A DNA stretch of 64,000 nt from Eledone cirrhosa (Eukaryota; Mollusca; Cephalopoda; Octopoda; Eledonidae): assembly GCA_964016885.1 (NCBI GenBank), contig OZ024743.1:18336372-18400371 (forward strand). The letters are read 5' to 3'. How positions within the stretch are numbered: the first letter of the stretch is position 1; each line of letters starts with the position of its first letter. The notes beneath the pieces were generated by a model, which saw only the letters and a list, made by a program, of their open reading frames with translations, ran no database searches and was not told where the DNA came from. Both the position numbers and the translations under genes were made by a program. Positions 1 to 12,804 of this stretch are shown in pieces.

Positions 1-663
1 GGCTATAAACATACCTATACATCAACTTAGGACAACCCAAGGAAGAAGGATCCAAGAACTGGTCATACCATTTATAATGACACACAACCCATGTCACCAG
101 AATATCTTCAACAATGCCGAAGCAAACCTACCGATCATTGCCAAAGTAATGAATTAAAAGGCTTATTCACAGATCGATCTTTGACTCTTAGTAAAAGACA
201 GCCGAAAAATTTGAAGCAATTACTAATAAAAGCAAAGTTTGACCTTAACAAAAAAGACCAATCATTCACTGTATCTAAATGCAATGATAGTCGATTCGGC
301 ACATGTCAATCCATACACGCCGGTCAATATATGAAAACAAAAACTGGAAAAATATTCCCAAATGCAAATATGAACTGTAAAAGCAGAAATCTAATTTACT
401 GCATTAAATGCCCGAATTGTGAGGAACTATATGTCGGTCAAACTGGAAATGCACTATCAGAACGTGCACGGGTACACCGTGAGCAAATCAGAGACCCAAA
501 TGTCCGTCAGATACCTCTAAGTAACCATCTAGCATCATGTGGTCAGGGAATATTTATAATATTCCCATTCTACAAATTACCCAGCCCAAGTGAAATCAAG
601 AGAAAAGTCAAAGAAAATAATTGTATTGATAAATTCAAACCCAGGCTAAATGAACAATCATAA
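1..663 (+). pseudogene. Penelope-like element, 3' end with GIY-YIG endonuclease
   Basis: This is the C-terminal part of a Penelope-like retroelement (PLE) polyprotein. PLEs encode a reverse transcriptase followed by a GIY-YIG endonuclease. The open stretch from 91 to the stop at 661-663 carries the linker motif KNLKQLLIKAKF, a cysteine-rich segment (CNDSRFGTCQ) and then the nuclease signature LIYCIKCPNCEELYVGQTGN followed by the conserved Arg of ALSERARVHR. It ends with the typical IDKFKPRLNEQ tail. A second frame upstream (about 50-155) reads RIQELVIPFIMTHNP and continues the homology, so a frameshift lies near 155. The copy is therefore broken, and its 5' part lies outside the window. PLE identity is secure. 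Activity is not expected. Confidence 0.85.
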
Positions 664-1421
<758 letters not shown>

Positions 1422-1429
1422 AAAATAAA

Positions 1430-3035
1430 TCAACGACGATAGGTTACTCCCTCATTACGTTTAATGGTTGGTTACGCGCGTTTCGACACTGATCAGCTCA
1501 AGGTTCGATCTGTATCGATCTAGTCCGACTCTGTAATCCAGGGCTTGTCAGACCCCTTACAATGATAATGAAAATCGTCCTTGTTTTATTTTACTATGAT
1601 ACACTCTGTCTATCTCTACACCTCGACACAGATGTGAACCTAAACATCGAGTGGTCTCCCGAGTGAACCCACAGTAACACTAAGTTACACTCCCTAGATA
1701 TATAAATCATGGGATATATACATATGTAACTGTTTCAAATTATTATGAGTTTACACAGTTCATACTTTTGGGGATTGCCATAGAAATATGATTTAAATCG
1801 ATCTAAAATACTCGTATGTATAACACTCATCATATACAATTATTCAAATTTTCGATGGTCCAAGAACTGGTATAACTAATTTGCAACATAATAATTACTT
1901 GATAATTATTCTGAAGATTAACAATTAATTTCTTAACATAGAATCAATTTCTGAATTAACGCAATAGCAGATCATGTTTTCCCTTTAGAAAGGTTTACAA
2001 TTATTGAATAGTGCATTAAGATATAGACTGGATTTAAATTATTTTGTGAAACTGATATGATTATATATATTGTTTATCTATAAGCTTTTATATACTGATA
2101 TTAATCATATGAATTTTTCTCTTTAAACAATTATGACTACATGCATTGTATTTTGAACTTTGTTCTTTCACTATATTTAAGCAATGTGGGAAATGTCAAT
2201 GCATATAGGTTTTCGTCATGTTTTAACAACTCTCATTGATGTGTGCCAGTGACATTAAAGAGAAAAGATTTAACATGACTTTCAATGTTAAGTAGTGCAA
2301 CGTCTATGAGGGTTATGGTAAATATTTGTCTGATATTTTGAGTTTATTTTATTCTGCAAATAATATGAAAATACATTTAACTAGACATCGATTTATTTTG
2401 AAGAAATAAAAGCGTATGTGCATCAAAGACAAATAAATGTTGGTAGCTACACTGTAGTAGGTATAGATGTAGAGATGACAATCAATTAATAATCGAGACG
2501 ATACGATGGAGAAGGAGATTTAAAGGCCAACCCGTCAGATACCAAATGATATTTGACAAACATATTTATTACATTGTAACATTTATTATATTCTTCTGAA
2601 GATTGTATACATTATTCTCTTTTTGTAAATCAATCATTCTCATTTTCTTTTTCTAAATCAATTATATTTCGATCTTTTAAATCGATTATTTAAATGATTA
2701 ATGTTAGATGCATCTAAATTTCACCTCGATCGTAAAAACCGATAAAAATGACAGTTCATCTGAATTCAAATAAAACGTCAATCACTAGATGTTTAGTTAA
2801 GATAGACGCATAATTATTTAGTCCAATATATAAGGGGTGAGGAACAAGCTATTAAGTCATCATTGTTAAAAAGTAGCTATTAAAACGTTTACAGAATATC
2901 TTGATGAATAAATACTTTGATGACATTCTAATTTTAGGAAACGGTCACCAAAAAATTACACACCTTTATCTGTTTCAGCAAATGTTTCGATAAGAGAGGG
3001 CATGTCCATAGCATAGCCTCGATGCCTTTAATTAA
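1430..3035. other. AT-rich unique sequence, no gene recognised
   Basis: No long open frame, splice-like exon or recognisable element could be supported. A short stretch at 1473-1496 (minus strand) resembles a hammerhead half-site but lacks stem II. Confidence 0.5.
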
Positions 3036-3039
3036 CATT

Positions 3040-3223
3040 TTCAGAGCACGACTTTATATGTTGTTTTCAAGTGAATAACTTCAAATAAAATGTCCTAATA
3101 CAGTAGGACTCTTGGAACAGAATGATACCCAAGTCACTATCATGAGTATGAGTTGTCTTCTAGTTTAAGAGAATTAGAAAATTAACAGGTACAACTAAAT
3201 ATGTATGGATCCTTGTATATATA
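3040..3223 (+). repeat. Outer inverted repeat, left arm
   Basis: About 180 bp whose reverse complement recurs at 7005-7190 with moderate divergence (for example GGATCCTTG here and CAAGGATCC there). The two arms enclose about 3.8 kb containing the hammerhead dimer and a PLE. Both arms abut a short TA run, so they could be two inverted copies of one interspersed repeat rather than the ends of a single element. Confidence 0.7.
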
Positions 3224-3270
3224 TATATATATTTATTTTTTATTTTTTATTTATTAAAATAATAGATTAA

Positions 3271-3320
3271 AGTTTAAGCAAAGATCGCTGCTTTCACCTC
3301 TAACGGGATCTTCTGAAACC
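3271..3320 (-). ncRNA. Hammerhead-like motif, family D copy 1
   Basis: On the minus strand, stem I GGTTT pairs with AAACT (one wobble) around a core CAGAAGA (consensus CUGANGA, with U4 changed to A). A short, weak stem II and GAAA follow, then stem III AGCA/TGCT. The same motif recurs at 18550-18600 with a perfect AGTTT/AAACT stem I. The core substitution suggests reduced or lost cleavage. It lies next to a TTATTAAAATAA flank shared with the second copy. Confidence 0.45.
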
Positions 3321-3929
3321 AGAAAAGTCAATCTGTGAACGCAGAAGTAAATATTTCAAAAACATTGCAACCCGAGGAAGACAGGAAGACGATACTTTGG
3401 TTCGTGGAAACGTTCCCTGGCAAAGAAAGGGAAAAAATGAAGATAATACGTCATTATTTGGAGCGGTGCAAAACAGTTACAAGCAAAGACAAAACCACGT
3501 TTCTGGTATAAAAGAAGTCGGAGACTAATATTCTATTAGGTGGTTCATGGAGATGTTCTCTGGCAATGAACGAAAAAAAAGAAGATAATACGTAATATGT
3601 GGAACAGGGAGAACAATTGCACGCACAAACAAAACCACATAAATGTTATAACTGAGGTCGTAGACTAAAATTCTAACTAGGAAACCGAATGATTCTCGGC
3701 TTCAGAGTTAAGAATAAAGTAAATAAAATACAGAGGTTATGTCAATTAAATAAATACATACACGCATCCATATACGTACATACACAAGCATACGCGAAAA
3801 CACTCGCACACATACAAGCACGTCACGCAGAAGAAAAAAACCCGCACGCACATACAAAACCCACGTAACGCCTGTACTCGCACACATACGAATGTATACA
3901 CCAAATACACATACAAATATATATATAAA

Positions 3930-3984
<55 letters not shown>

Positions 3985-4036
3985 CGAAAGACGTAAAATA
4001 AGAAAATTATAAAATTAACTTACGTACTAAAAAATC

Positions 4037-4120
4037 ACTTCCAACTAACTAGTTTCTGGAATGGAGTAAATATATTTTCCGAAGAAACATATAAAAAATT
4101 CATTCCGTCATCAGGAAAGT
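4037..4120 (-). ncRNA. Type I hammerhead ribozyme candidate, family B copy 1
   Basis: Read on the minus strand from 4120: stem I ACTTTC pairs with GGAAGT at 4042-4037 (6 bp, one wobble). The core CTGATGA is at 4114-4108. Stem II GGAATG/CATTCC closes a large loop and has a C-A mismatch at 10.1/11.1. GAAA is at 4056-4053, then stem III CTAGTTAG, then U-U at the predicted cleavage site (4044-4043). All invariant core bases are present. The 10.1/11.1 mismatch may weaken activity. Confidence 0.6.
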
Positions 4121-4562
4121 CTTTTTCCGTATAGGTCTCCAGGCATAGCGAGGACACTGGAAACTTATTAAAAAAATAATTCAGTGGAATGGAAATAGCG
4201 AAGCGTGGACTGGATTCCAAGCCATTTAAAAAATCACTGCCTCTACGGCTGTGGCAAATTCAAAAAGAATCAATCACGTGACATCGAGGTCAATCAGTGG
4301 AAAGCGAGTGGTTATTAAGACAGCGGCCAGCTTACTACCATAGTAGCAGTCATGGCCAAATATTGCTCGACAAATGAATTGGAGATAATTATAAGGAATT
4401 TATATCTAGTAACATTTATATACACACAGATGCATATCAATGCTAGCAAATATATAGGTTTTGTCTTATTAACAATGTGGTTGAATGCATGGGGTTGCAG
4501 AACAATAATACGAGAGACGTAGAATAAGAAAATTATAAAATTAACTTACTTACTAAAAAATC

Positions 4563-4645
4563 ACTTCCAAATAATTAGTTTCTGGAATGGAGTAAATATA
4601 TTTTCCGAAGAAACATATCGAAAATCATTCCGTCATCAGGAAAGT
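4563..4645 (-). ncRNA. Type I hammerhead ribozyme candidate, family B copy 2
   Basis: Second tandem copy. The core CTGATGA (4639-4633), stem II GGAATG/CATTCC, GAAA (4582-4579) and stem I ACTTTC/GGAAGT are identical to copy 1. Stem III has decayed to CTAATTAT. Confidence 0.55.
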
Positions 4646-5043
4646 CTTTTTTCCGTATAGGTCTCCAGGCATAGCGAGGACACTGGAAACTTATTAAAAA
4701 AATAATTCAGTGGAATGGAAATAGCGAAGCGTGGACTGGATTCCAAGCCATTGAGAAAATCACTGCCTCTACGTCTGTGGCAAATTCAAAAAGAATCAAT
4801 CACGTGACATCGAGGTCAATCCGTGGAAAGCGAGTGGTTATAAGACAGCGGCCAGCTTACTACCATAGTAGCAGTCACGGCCAAATATTGCTCGACAAAT
4901 GAATTGGAGATAATTATAAGGAATTTATATCTAGTAACATTTATATACACAGAGATGCATATCAATGCTAGCAAATATATAGGTTTTGTCTTATTAACAA
5001 TGTGGTTCAATGCATGGGGTTGCAGAACAATAATACGAGAGAC

Positions 5044-5248
5044 CCTTTTTACTCCAATCTAGAAACTAATTAGTTGGAAGTGATTTTTTTAGTAAGTAAG
5101 TTAATTTTATAATTTTTTTATTTTACGTCTCTCGTATTATTGTTCTGCAACCCCATGCATTGAACCACATTGTTAATAAGACAAAACCTATATATTTGCT
5201 AGCATTGATATGCATGCGTGTGTATATAAATGTTACTAGATATAAATT

Positions 5249-5252
<4 letters not shown>
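5044..5252 (+). repeat. Inverted partial copy of the 526-bp repeat
   Basis: The reverse complement of the second half of the preceding dimer, joined directly to it to make a fold-back. It keeps GAAA, the perfect palindrome ACTAATTAGT (stem III) and the GGAAGT half of stem I, but has no CUGAUGA half. It runs into the TA tract at 5253. Confidence 0.75.
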
Positions 5253-5327
<75 letters not shown>

Positions 5328-5330
5328 CGT
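5253..5330. repeat. (TA)n followed by (TG)n microsatellite
   Basis: A TA run to about 5307 continues into TG. It ends the fold-back copy of the hammerhead repeat, the same junction type as at several other elements in the window. Confidence 0.95.
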
Positions 5331-5339
5331 GTATACATA

Positions 5340-6000
5340 TCATTAAATAAACGTATATAAATAAATAGATACGTATATAACGCGCGCACACACATACTTT
5401 CATGTAAATACACATATGTTCGGAGACGAACGTCAACCAAAATACAAAGTACAAATATACGCACACCCTACATATGTACGAACCCGCATACTTACACAGA
5501 CGCAAAACTCGCGTATAGACATAAACAAATGCATATGTAACAGAATATATAATATATACGCCATAACATATACAATGAAATATACGTACGAGAAAGTATA
5601 CGTACCTTCACAAAACATACAGGTAATATATACTTACCTATAAAAATAAGTAATGGTATAAACATAACATATACTTAGTTACCACATCAAGACGTATAAT
5701 ATCCGCGTATAGTTCGTACTATCAGTTAGGGTATAATGTGTGGCCGTAATACAGGAAAGTGTTGTGCAATTTATGTTTACAAGCTGCAATTGCTTCAGAT
5801 TTTTTGTTTAAGATGCGGTCTTTGGCGTAGAGTATTTCCAGGGCCTAAGAGGCGCAGAGGTCAGAATGGTCTTTTATTTCCATTATACGATCTACCTGTA
5901 GCTAGGATCTTCCAGTGTAAATTATATTGGGTGTGGTTCTCTTTTAGACTCCAGATATAAGCTGAAAGTGACGTCATATTCCTTCTTAAAGGGTTAAGAA
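5340..6000. other. Microsatellite-like and PLE 3' flanking sequence
   Basis: 5340-5700 is ATAC/ACGTATA-rich low-complexity sequence. From about 5736 the sequence is higher in GC and probably represents the 3' flank of the minus-strand PLE that follows. The plus-strand frame at 5736-5960 is cysteine- and leucine-rich, but I recognise no family in it. Confidence 0.4.
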
Positions 6001-6031
6001 AAGAATGGGTATGCATGTAAAAACGCTGATT

Positions 6032-6960
6032 CTATCTATTGGCGGTTAAGCCTATGCAGGCCCTACGGGACGTGGATGTTTTAACCTTATATTTGTAGAC
6101 AATGTTACTAGAGAGGCATTTCTCGGATAGGGGGCAGTCAACCCTATTCCTACAATTACAGTTAGTACTAGCTACAGGGTTGCACGTTTTCCTACGGCTA
6201 GGTAGTTTAGCTAAATTTGGAGCTGTGATGTCATGTGGAAGGTTAGGTGTCGTTGAATAAGAAATGTTAATGGCATTTCTATTAAAAATGTTACTATACT
6301 TATGTGTTGGAGGAAAATGCTTCATACTAAGGGAGAGAAAGATCTTAGCTAATGGTGTGGCCACCTACATATTATATGGTAGGTTATAACATATAATGCG
6401 TCGGGATCTATTTTTTCAAGGTCTTTTATCGTACTCTGTATATGCTAACTTATCGACAAATCCACTCCGAGCAAGAGCTTCATTGTAATATATGGAAAGG
6501 TCGTTGAAAATATGCTCGTTAGTAGATAGAGGGGAAAGCCTCAAAGAAACGTTTCTTACCAGGTTCTTGGTTATGCTGCAGGATGGTTAGAATAATTACA
6601 TATGTAATTAAGCGTATCATTCGGCTTTCTATACGGGTAGTGCAAGCCATTTGATAGATTGAGGGTAACGTCGAGGTAATTAACGACCGAGAGGTTGGCC
6701 TCAACCTGTATGGAGAGGTTGAAGCCTTTAAAGAAGGCTGTGCGTTCTTTTCTGAACCTGTCGCAAGCACGTGAGCCGCACTTTGACATGGTCAAAAGAC
6801 CATCATCACGGTACAAACTACCGCCCACGTTGGGGTATTCTTCCTTGATAGAGAAAAGAAGGAAAAGGCCGATAAGATCAGTAACCCCGCAGAATCGTTG
6901 TTCTTATATATTTGAAATATATTCATCCTTATCGAGCCCTCTTTGGATTTTATTCTTCAA
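6032..6960 (-). pseudogene. Penelope-like element: RT palm to GIY-YIG, decayed
   Basis: Read from 6960 leftward. The frame VTDLIGLFLLFSIKEEYPNV leads into the RT active-site region YRDDGL (about 6795-6810), then VNYLDVTLNL and PYRKPNDTLNYI, which are typical after the catalytic box in this PLE group. A shifted frame (STNEHIFNDLSIYYNEAL) and a third frame at 6364-6032 follow, with HKYSNIFNRNAINISYS, a cysteine-rich segment CNCRNRVDCPLSEKC and the GIY-YIG start IVYKYKV...IGLTANR. At least two frameshifts and a truncated nuclease make this a pseudogene. It is a different PLE family from the copies at 1-663 and 13.5 kb. The RT start is missing. Confidence 0.75.
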
Positions 6961-7004
6961 ATGTAATATTATTACTATATATATATTTATATATATATAT
7001 ATAT

Positions 7005-7182
7005 ATATACAAGGATCCATACATATTTAGTTGCACCTGTTAATTTTTTAATTCTCTTAAACTAGAAGACAACTCCTACTCATGATACTGGCTTGGGAAT
7101 CATTCTGTTGCCAGAGTCCTACTGTATTAGGGCATTTTATTTGAAGTTATTCACACGAAAATGTTAATTAAATGCATTGTGG

Positions 7183-7190
<8 letters not shown>
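7005..7190 (-). repeat. Outer inverted repeat, right arm
   Basis: Reverse complement of 3040-3223. See that entry. It is bounded by TA runs on both sides. Confidence 0.7.
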
Positions 7191-7219
<29 letters not shown>

Positions 7220-7253
7220 AGTATCCATATATATTTAATTGTATCAGTTAATT

Positions 7254-7292
<39 letters not shown>
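7185..7292. repeat. Two (TA)n tracts with a partial repeat between them
   Basis: TA runs at about 7185-7217 and 7258-7291 flank a third, short copy (7218-7250) of the end of the outer inverted repeat. Confidence 0.85.
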
Positions 7293-7297
<5 letters not shown>

Positions 7298-7299
7298 TT

Positions 7300-8280
7300 T
7301 ATATGTATAGATAACGTATTATCTCATATTGGAATGGCAATTAGCTGAATCACACAATACATAGAAGCATTTTAGCATAGATGTCTCATTGATCAGAGGT
7401 ATATTTGCATTATTAAATACAAAAGAAAAGTGTTGGATTAACACAATCATTACAATTTTAAAACTCTATTCAGTATTTGCAGTATTCCGTTAAAGAAGTT
7501 TACATTCTGATACCAAATCGCACTAAAGTTATCCTTGGCTTTCTATCGGCCGGTGTCAATAGGATGAGGTACTCCTCCGTATAATCGATATCCAGATCCC
7601 TTCAAAAGACCCTATTTTAGAAACATAACTAGAGAATGAAATATTGCACACTAGCTTCGCCGTAATTTTATTATTTATCGTTAAGTAAAATAACAGTCAA
7701 ATAGTGGTATTGATTTAATTATGTATACTTACTCCTGAACCTGAATGGAGTTGTAAGATGTTGTAATATATTCGTTTTGTATAACACGAAATATATACCA
7801 TTTAAATATCACAATCTAGAAATTATACCTTGTACAGAAAGATCAATATGCACTACATACATGAAAATTATATTTGGGGAAATGTTTTCCATGAAAACAC
7901 GTAAAAAGTCTTCTATTTCCATTTCGAATTATTAGAATTACACGAAGGTAATGAACAAATTATTTAATAAAACAATATATAAAAAATGTATAATACTAAC
8001 ACCCTTTTAAATCTAGTTTGATATTCATGAGTATTCAACGTGACTGGTTAGGACGAAACAAAACAGCCGTAAAGGTCAATAAAAATGTAGTACATCAAAC
8101 ATTTCTGACGAATCTGAAATCAATATAATTGATCATCAAACAACAATGCTATATACCAAAATATGGTACTATGTGTGTCACAATGTGCGCTCATATGTAC
8201 GTTTTTAAGGGTATATTTCGACTACTCCAAATAAAAAAGCTTTGCCTGATACACACACACAAAAAACGCACGTGCGCGGA
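7300..8280. other. AT-rich sequence, no gene recognised
   Basis: No coding or repeat family could be assigned. Confidence 0.5.
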
Positions 8281-8282
8281 CA

Positions 8283-8367
<85 letters not shown>
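8283..8367. repeat. (CA)n-(TA)n compound microsatellite
   Basis: About 19 CA units followed by about 22 TA units. Confidence 0.97.
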
Positions 8368-8374
<7 letters not shown>

Positions 8375-8496
8375 GTAATAAGAATATTTATATTTATATA
8401 AGAAAAATATCTCAATGTAAATACATCAGATGTGTTACAGAGCCAGAATATAAATTACAGAATAATCAAAAAATGTATATATATGAATATATATAA

Positions 8497-8787
8497 AATG
8501 AAGAATTAAAAATAGAAGTTAGGAATATCCATCATCAGTTGGCTACTAGCCATCATAGGTATTTATTCGCATTACAGACAATATACCTCCGTCTAGGGCG
8601 ATACAATAACTAAAATAAGTTATTGAGATACAAAAGTTGGGTGGAGAAAGAGAAAGACAGGTAAACAGAGACGAATGGTGAGGCAACCTAAATAGAGGAA
8701 TTGTCTCTAATGCGAAGAAATACCTGCGATGTCTAGTAGACAACTGATGATGGATATTCCTAACTTCTATTTCTAATTCTTCATTTT
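8497..8787. repeat. Palindromic repeat, 85-bp arms (family P)
   Basis: The left arm 8497-8583 and right arm 8701-8787 are reverse complements with scattered differences. Each contains CTGATGA (minus strand in the left arm, plus at 8744-8750) preceded by a short hairpin: GGCTAGTAGCC on the left, GTCTAGTAGAC on the right. The paired bases differ in a compensatory way. About 100 bp of the left arm and centre also match 16085-16190, so this is an interspersed family. No GAAA half-site lies in register, so I do not call it a hammerhead. Confidence 0.75.
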
Positions 8788-8823
8788 TTTATACAGAAGT
8801 GCAACAACACAGCTGGCCATTTT

Positions 8824-9977
<1,154 letters not shown>

Positions 9978-9997
9978 ATATATATATATATATTCAC

Positions 9998-10089
<92 letters not shown>
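9978..10089. repeat. (TA)n microsatellite with short (TG) end
   Basis: About 100 bp of TA with one TTCACTAT break, then four TG units. Confidence 0.97.
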
Positions 10090-10196
10090 TGCACCATAGA
10101 ACATGTGTATTTATGTATGTCATTGTGTTTATATGTGGGTAGAGATGTGTGCTGATGTAGGTATGTATGTTGACGTGTTTATGTTGTGGGGTCGTC

Positions 10197-10412
10197 TTAG
10201 GGAGAAGTGTTTAGACGGGGTCCGTATTTGTTGATAAAGTAAGATTCCTTGCTGAGGCGCTGAGTGTGGGTGGCATTATCTTTAAATTTGGAGAGGGGAA
10301 AGATTCTGAAGTTGGGATGATTTTGGGCGGCACAGGTATCAATGTGTTCACTCAGTGGTATTTTCCTGTATTCCCGTATTTCAATTTGGGATCTATGGAC
10401 AGTCATACACAC
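10197..10412 (-). pseudogene. PLE GIY-YIG C-terminal fragment
   Basis: The minus-strand frame reads TVHRSQIEIREYRKIPLSEH, then a Cys/Ala segment, NFRIFPLSKFKDNATHTQRL and SYFINKYGPRLNTS. This is the conserved C-terminal half of a PLE GIY-YIG domain. It is cut at its N-terminal side by a CA/TA tract at 10405-10434 and is nearly identical to the longer copy at 11707-12365. A truncated remnant. Confidence 0.8.
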
Positions 10413-10432
10413 ACACATATATATATATATAT

Positions 10433-11012
10433 ATTGGTAAACGGAATAGAAAATGCTGACAAACTGTTCACAGTGAAAAATAGTTTAATTAGGAATAAGT
10501 GAGAATTAGTAATTGTATTGGTTAGTATTCAGATTTGGTTTTAAGTTTTACAGGTTGCGCATTTCTAATGCTTTTTAAAAATAATTTTGAGATAGAGCGG
10601 CCGTGATGTTTGCTCTGATCTGATTAGTTTTGGCAATTCTACCGGTTTTTATGTTAAAAAAGTGGCTCCAGCGGTATTAAAATAAATTTTGCGCCAATTG
10701 GTGTTGCAAAAATTATTGTGGTCAAAACAATTTTGATTGGTCGGTAGAGGTCATGTGAATGTAAAAAATTGATTTTGCGCCAAAGGTAGGTTTGTGTCGG
10801 CTGACTGAGAAATGACTCTTTCACAACAAATATATGTGTGTGTGTGCGTGTGTGTAGTAGTAGTAAAGTGTTCGTTGTGATAATGGTCAGCAGGGATGTG
10901 TGCGAACCGCAGCCTGTTGACATTTCAAATGCCTATTAAGACAAGTGTGTGTGTGTGTGTGTGTATTTCTCTTTGTATGTTAATGTACGCGTGTGTATGT
11001 GTGTGTCTATAT

Positions 11013-11046
<34 letters not shown>

Positions 11047-11180
11047 ATCTGTGTATGTGTGTGGGTGGACCAGTATTTTTTTCCTGGTAAAATAGTGTAC
11101 ATTATTCGATATTTTCAGTAAAATCGATTCTCTCAAAAGAACATCAAAAACCTTAATAATAAAAGGCGTGAAATGATATA
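10433..11180 (+). repeat. 9-kb repeat family, copy 2
   Basis: Begins like copy 1 (TTGGTAAACGGAATAG) and is collinear, lacking the internally duplicated TG-rich block. Ends at the same GTGAAATGATAT motif. Confidence 0.85.
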
Positions 11181-11215
11181 TAATATTAGCATAATACCAA
11201 GGTGTATGTGAGTGT

Positions 11216-11500
11216 GTGTGTGTGTCCAGATTGTACGTACTGAAAGGGGGATCCCTTAGGCCTTGCCGTATTGGAATACCTGTGCAAAAATATGTATCTG
11301 GAGTGTGTCCAGAAATTGTATACCTGTGCACAAATTGTACACTTGTGCACAAACTGTACACATGTATAAGGAGTGTGTCCAGACATTGTATACCTGTGTA
11401 CAAATATGTATCTGGAGTGTGTCCAGATTGCACGTACTGCAAGGGGAATTCATTAGGCTTTGCCGTGTTGGAATACCTGTGTACAAAAATGTATGTGCCC
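11216..11500. repeat. Short tandem-repeat block (minisatellite-like)
   Basis: Imperfect repeats of a module containing GTATCTGGAGTGTGTCCAGA and TACCTGTGCACAAA, several times over, framed by two copies of a GTACTG...AAGGGG...TTGCCGT segment (about 11235 and 11435). Long open frames on both strands come from the repeat length, not from a gene. Confidence 0.7.
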
Positions 11501-11706
11501 ATCAGTGTGCAATGCATGTGTGCGTTTATGTATGTGTGTGTGTCGGTACGTTTATATCTATAAACATCAAAAGGTATGCATATTTGTGTATATTTGTGTT
11601 GCACCATAGAACATGTGTGTTTACGTATGTATTTGTGTTTATATGTGGGTAGAGATGTGTGCTGATGTAGATATGTATGTTGACGTGTGTATGTTGTGGG
11701 TTCGTC

Positions 11707-12365
11707 TTAGGGAGAAGTGTTTAGACGGGGTCCGTATTTGTTAATAAAGTATGATTCCTTGCTGATGCTCTGGGTGTGGGTGGCATTATCTTTAAATTTG
11801 TAGAGGGGAAAGATTCTGAAGTTGGGATTATTTTGGGCGGCACAGGTATCAATGTGTTCACTCAGTGGTATTTTCCTGTATTCCCGTATTTTAATTTGGG
11901 ATCTATGGACAGTCATGCGTTGGCGGAGGCTGGTTTTGGTCTGGCCTATGTATTGTTCTCGACAACCTGAGCAAGTTAATACATATATTAGATTTTCCGA
12001 TGAAACATGTGAAATTGTGTTTTACTGTAAAACGTTGTCCTTCTTTGAAATAGAATTCCGAACCCTCTATTAGGTTGATGCAAATGCCACAGTTGGGTCT
12101 ATCGCATTATTTTACTGCGGGTTTCGTTGTTGTGGTTAGCAGTGCTTTGGCATGTGTTAGGATGTTTTTCATTGACTTAGATTGTCTTTTGCTCTTTATG
12201 ATATCGTGTGTTCGTAGGATTTGGTTCATTCTATGGTCCTTTTTCAACACAGGGATGTTCTGGAGGATGGTGTCAAAGGCCTCATTGTTGAGGGGGTGGT
12301 GTGTGGAGATGTATGGAAGAGCTTTTAGTTTCGGTTGATTTGTTTTAGGGTGTCCAAGATCCCCC
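11707..12365 (-). pseudogene. Penelope-like element, linker to GIY-YIG end
   Basis: Read from 12365 leftward: ILDTLKQINRN, stop, then shifted frames with the PLE linker SKRQSKSMKNILTHAKAL, a stop, CDRPNCGICINLIEGSEFYF, and the GIY-YIG core NLIYVLTCSGCREQYIGQTK with downstream Arg in SLRQRMTVHRSQ. It ends with FINKYGPRLN near 11720. Stops and frameshifts at about 12310, 12110 and 12000 inactivate it. The GIY-YIG signature and the Arg are intact. It belongs to the same family as 10197-10412 and is bracketed by 9-kb repeat copies 2 and 3. Confidence 0.85.
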
Positions 12366-12439
12366 TTTCAGTACGTACAATATGGACATATACACACACT
12401 CACACACACCTTGGTATTATGTCAATACTATATATCATT

Positions 12440-12772
12440 TCACACCTTTTATTATTAAGGTGTTTTATGTTCTAATGAGAGAATCGATTTTACTGAAAAT
12501 ATCGAATAATGTACACCATTTTACCAGGAAAAAAATACTGGTCCACCCACACAAACACATTCTCACACACACACACACATTTATACACACACACACACAT
12601 ACACACGCGTACATTAACATACAAAGAGACATATAAGCACACACACACACACACACACACACTTCTCCGTATAAGACAAGAGCTGAAAAATATCTTTTAA
12701 CATGTTAAAATATCCCCCACTCACTTACAGACACATTCCTACTAACCATCCCTCTACCACGAATTACTCTGC

Positions 12773-12804
<32 letters not shown>

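Larger units (their letters stand above)
3985..5043 (-). mobile_element. Tandem dimer of a 526-bp hammerhead-bearing repeat (retrozyme-like)
   Basis: Two head-to-tail copies (about 3985-4511 and 4512-5043) are nearly identical. Each contains the hammerhead on the minus strand, with predicted cleavage sites about 526 nt apart. No protein is encoded. The short frame in the first copy is a by-product. Tandem non-coding monomers with one hammerhead each are the known design of retrozymes, which excise as circular RNAs and need a partner reverse transcriptase. A third, truncated copy lies inverted at 5044-5252. Confidence 0.65.

Noticed and set aside
1473..1496. Minus-strand CTGATCA...GAAA-CGCGCG-UA, a possible hammerhead
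   Set aside because: The core has G8 changed to C, there is no stem II (only five bases between the two halves), and no stem I pairing was found. At most a remnant.
4035..4220. Minus-strand 61-codon frame as a small gene
   Set aside because: It overlaps the hammerhead and is not preserved in the second tandem copy, where a one-base change shifts the frame.
11216..11500. Repeat block considered as a CRISPR array
   Set aside because: The repeats are adjacent, imperfect and without unique spacers, and the genome is eukaryotic.
11216..11652. Long overlapping frames on both strands that look like a cysteine-rich protein
   Set aside because: They come from tandem repeats without stops. The protein text is a translated minisatellite and matches no family.
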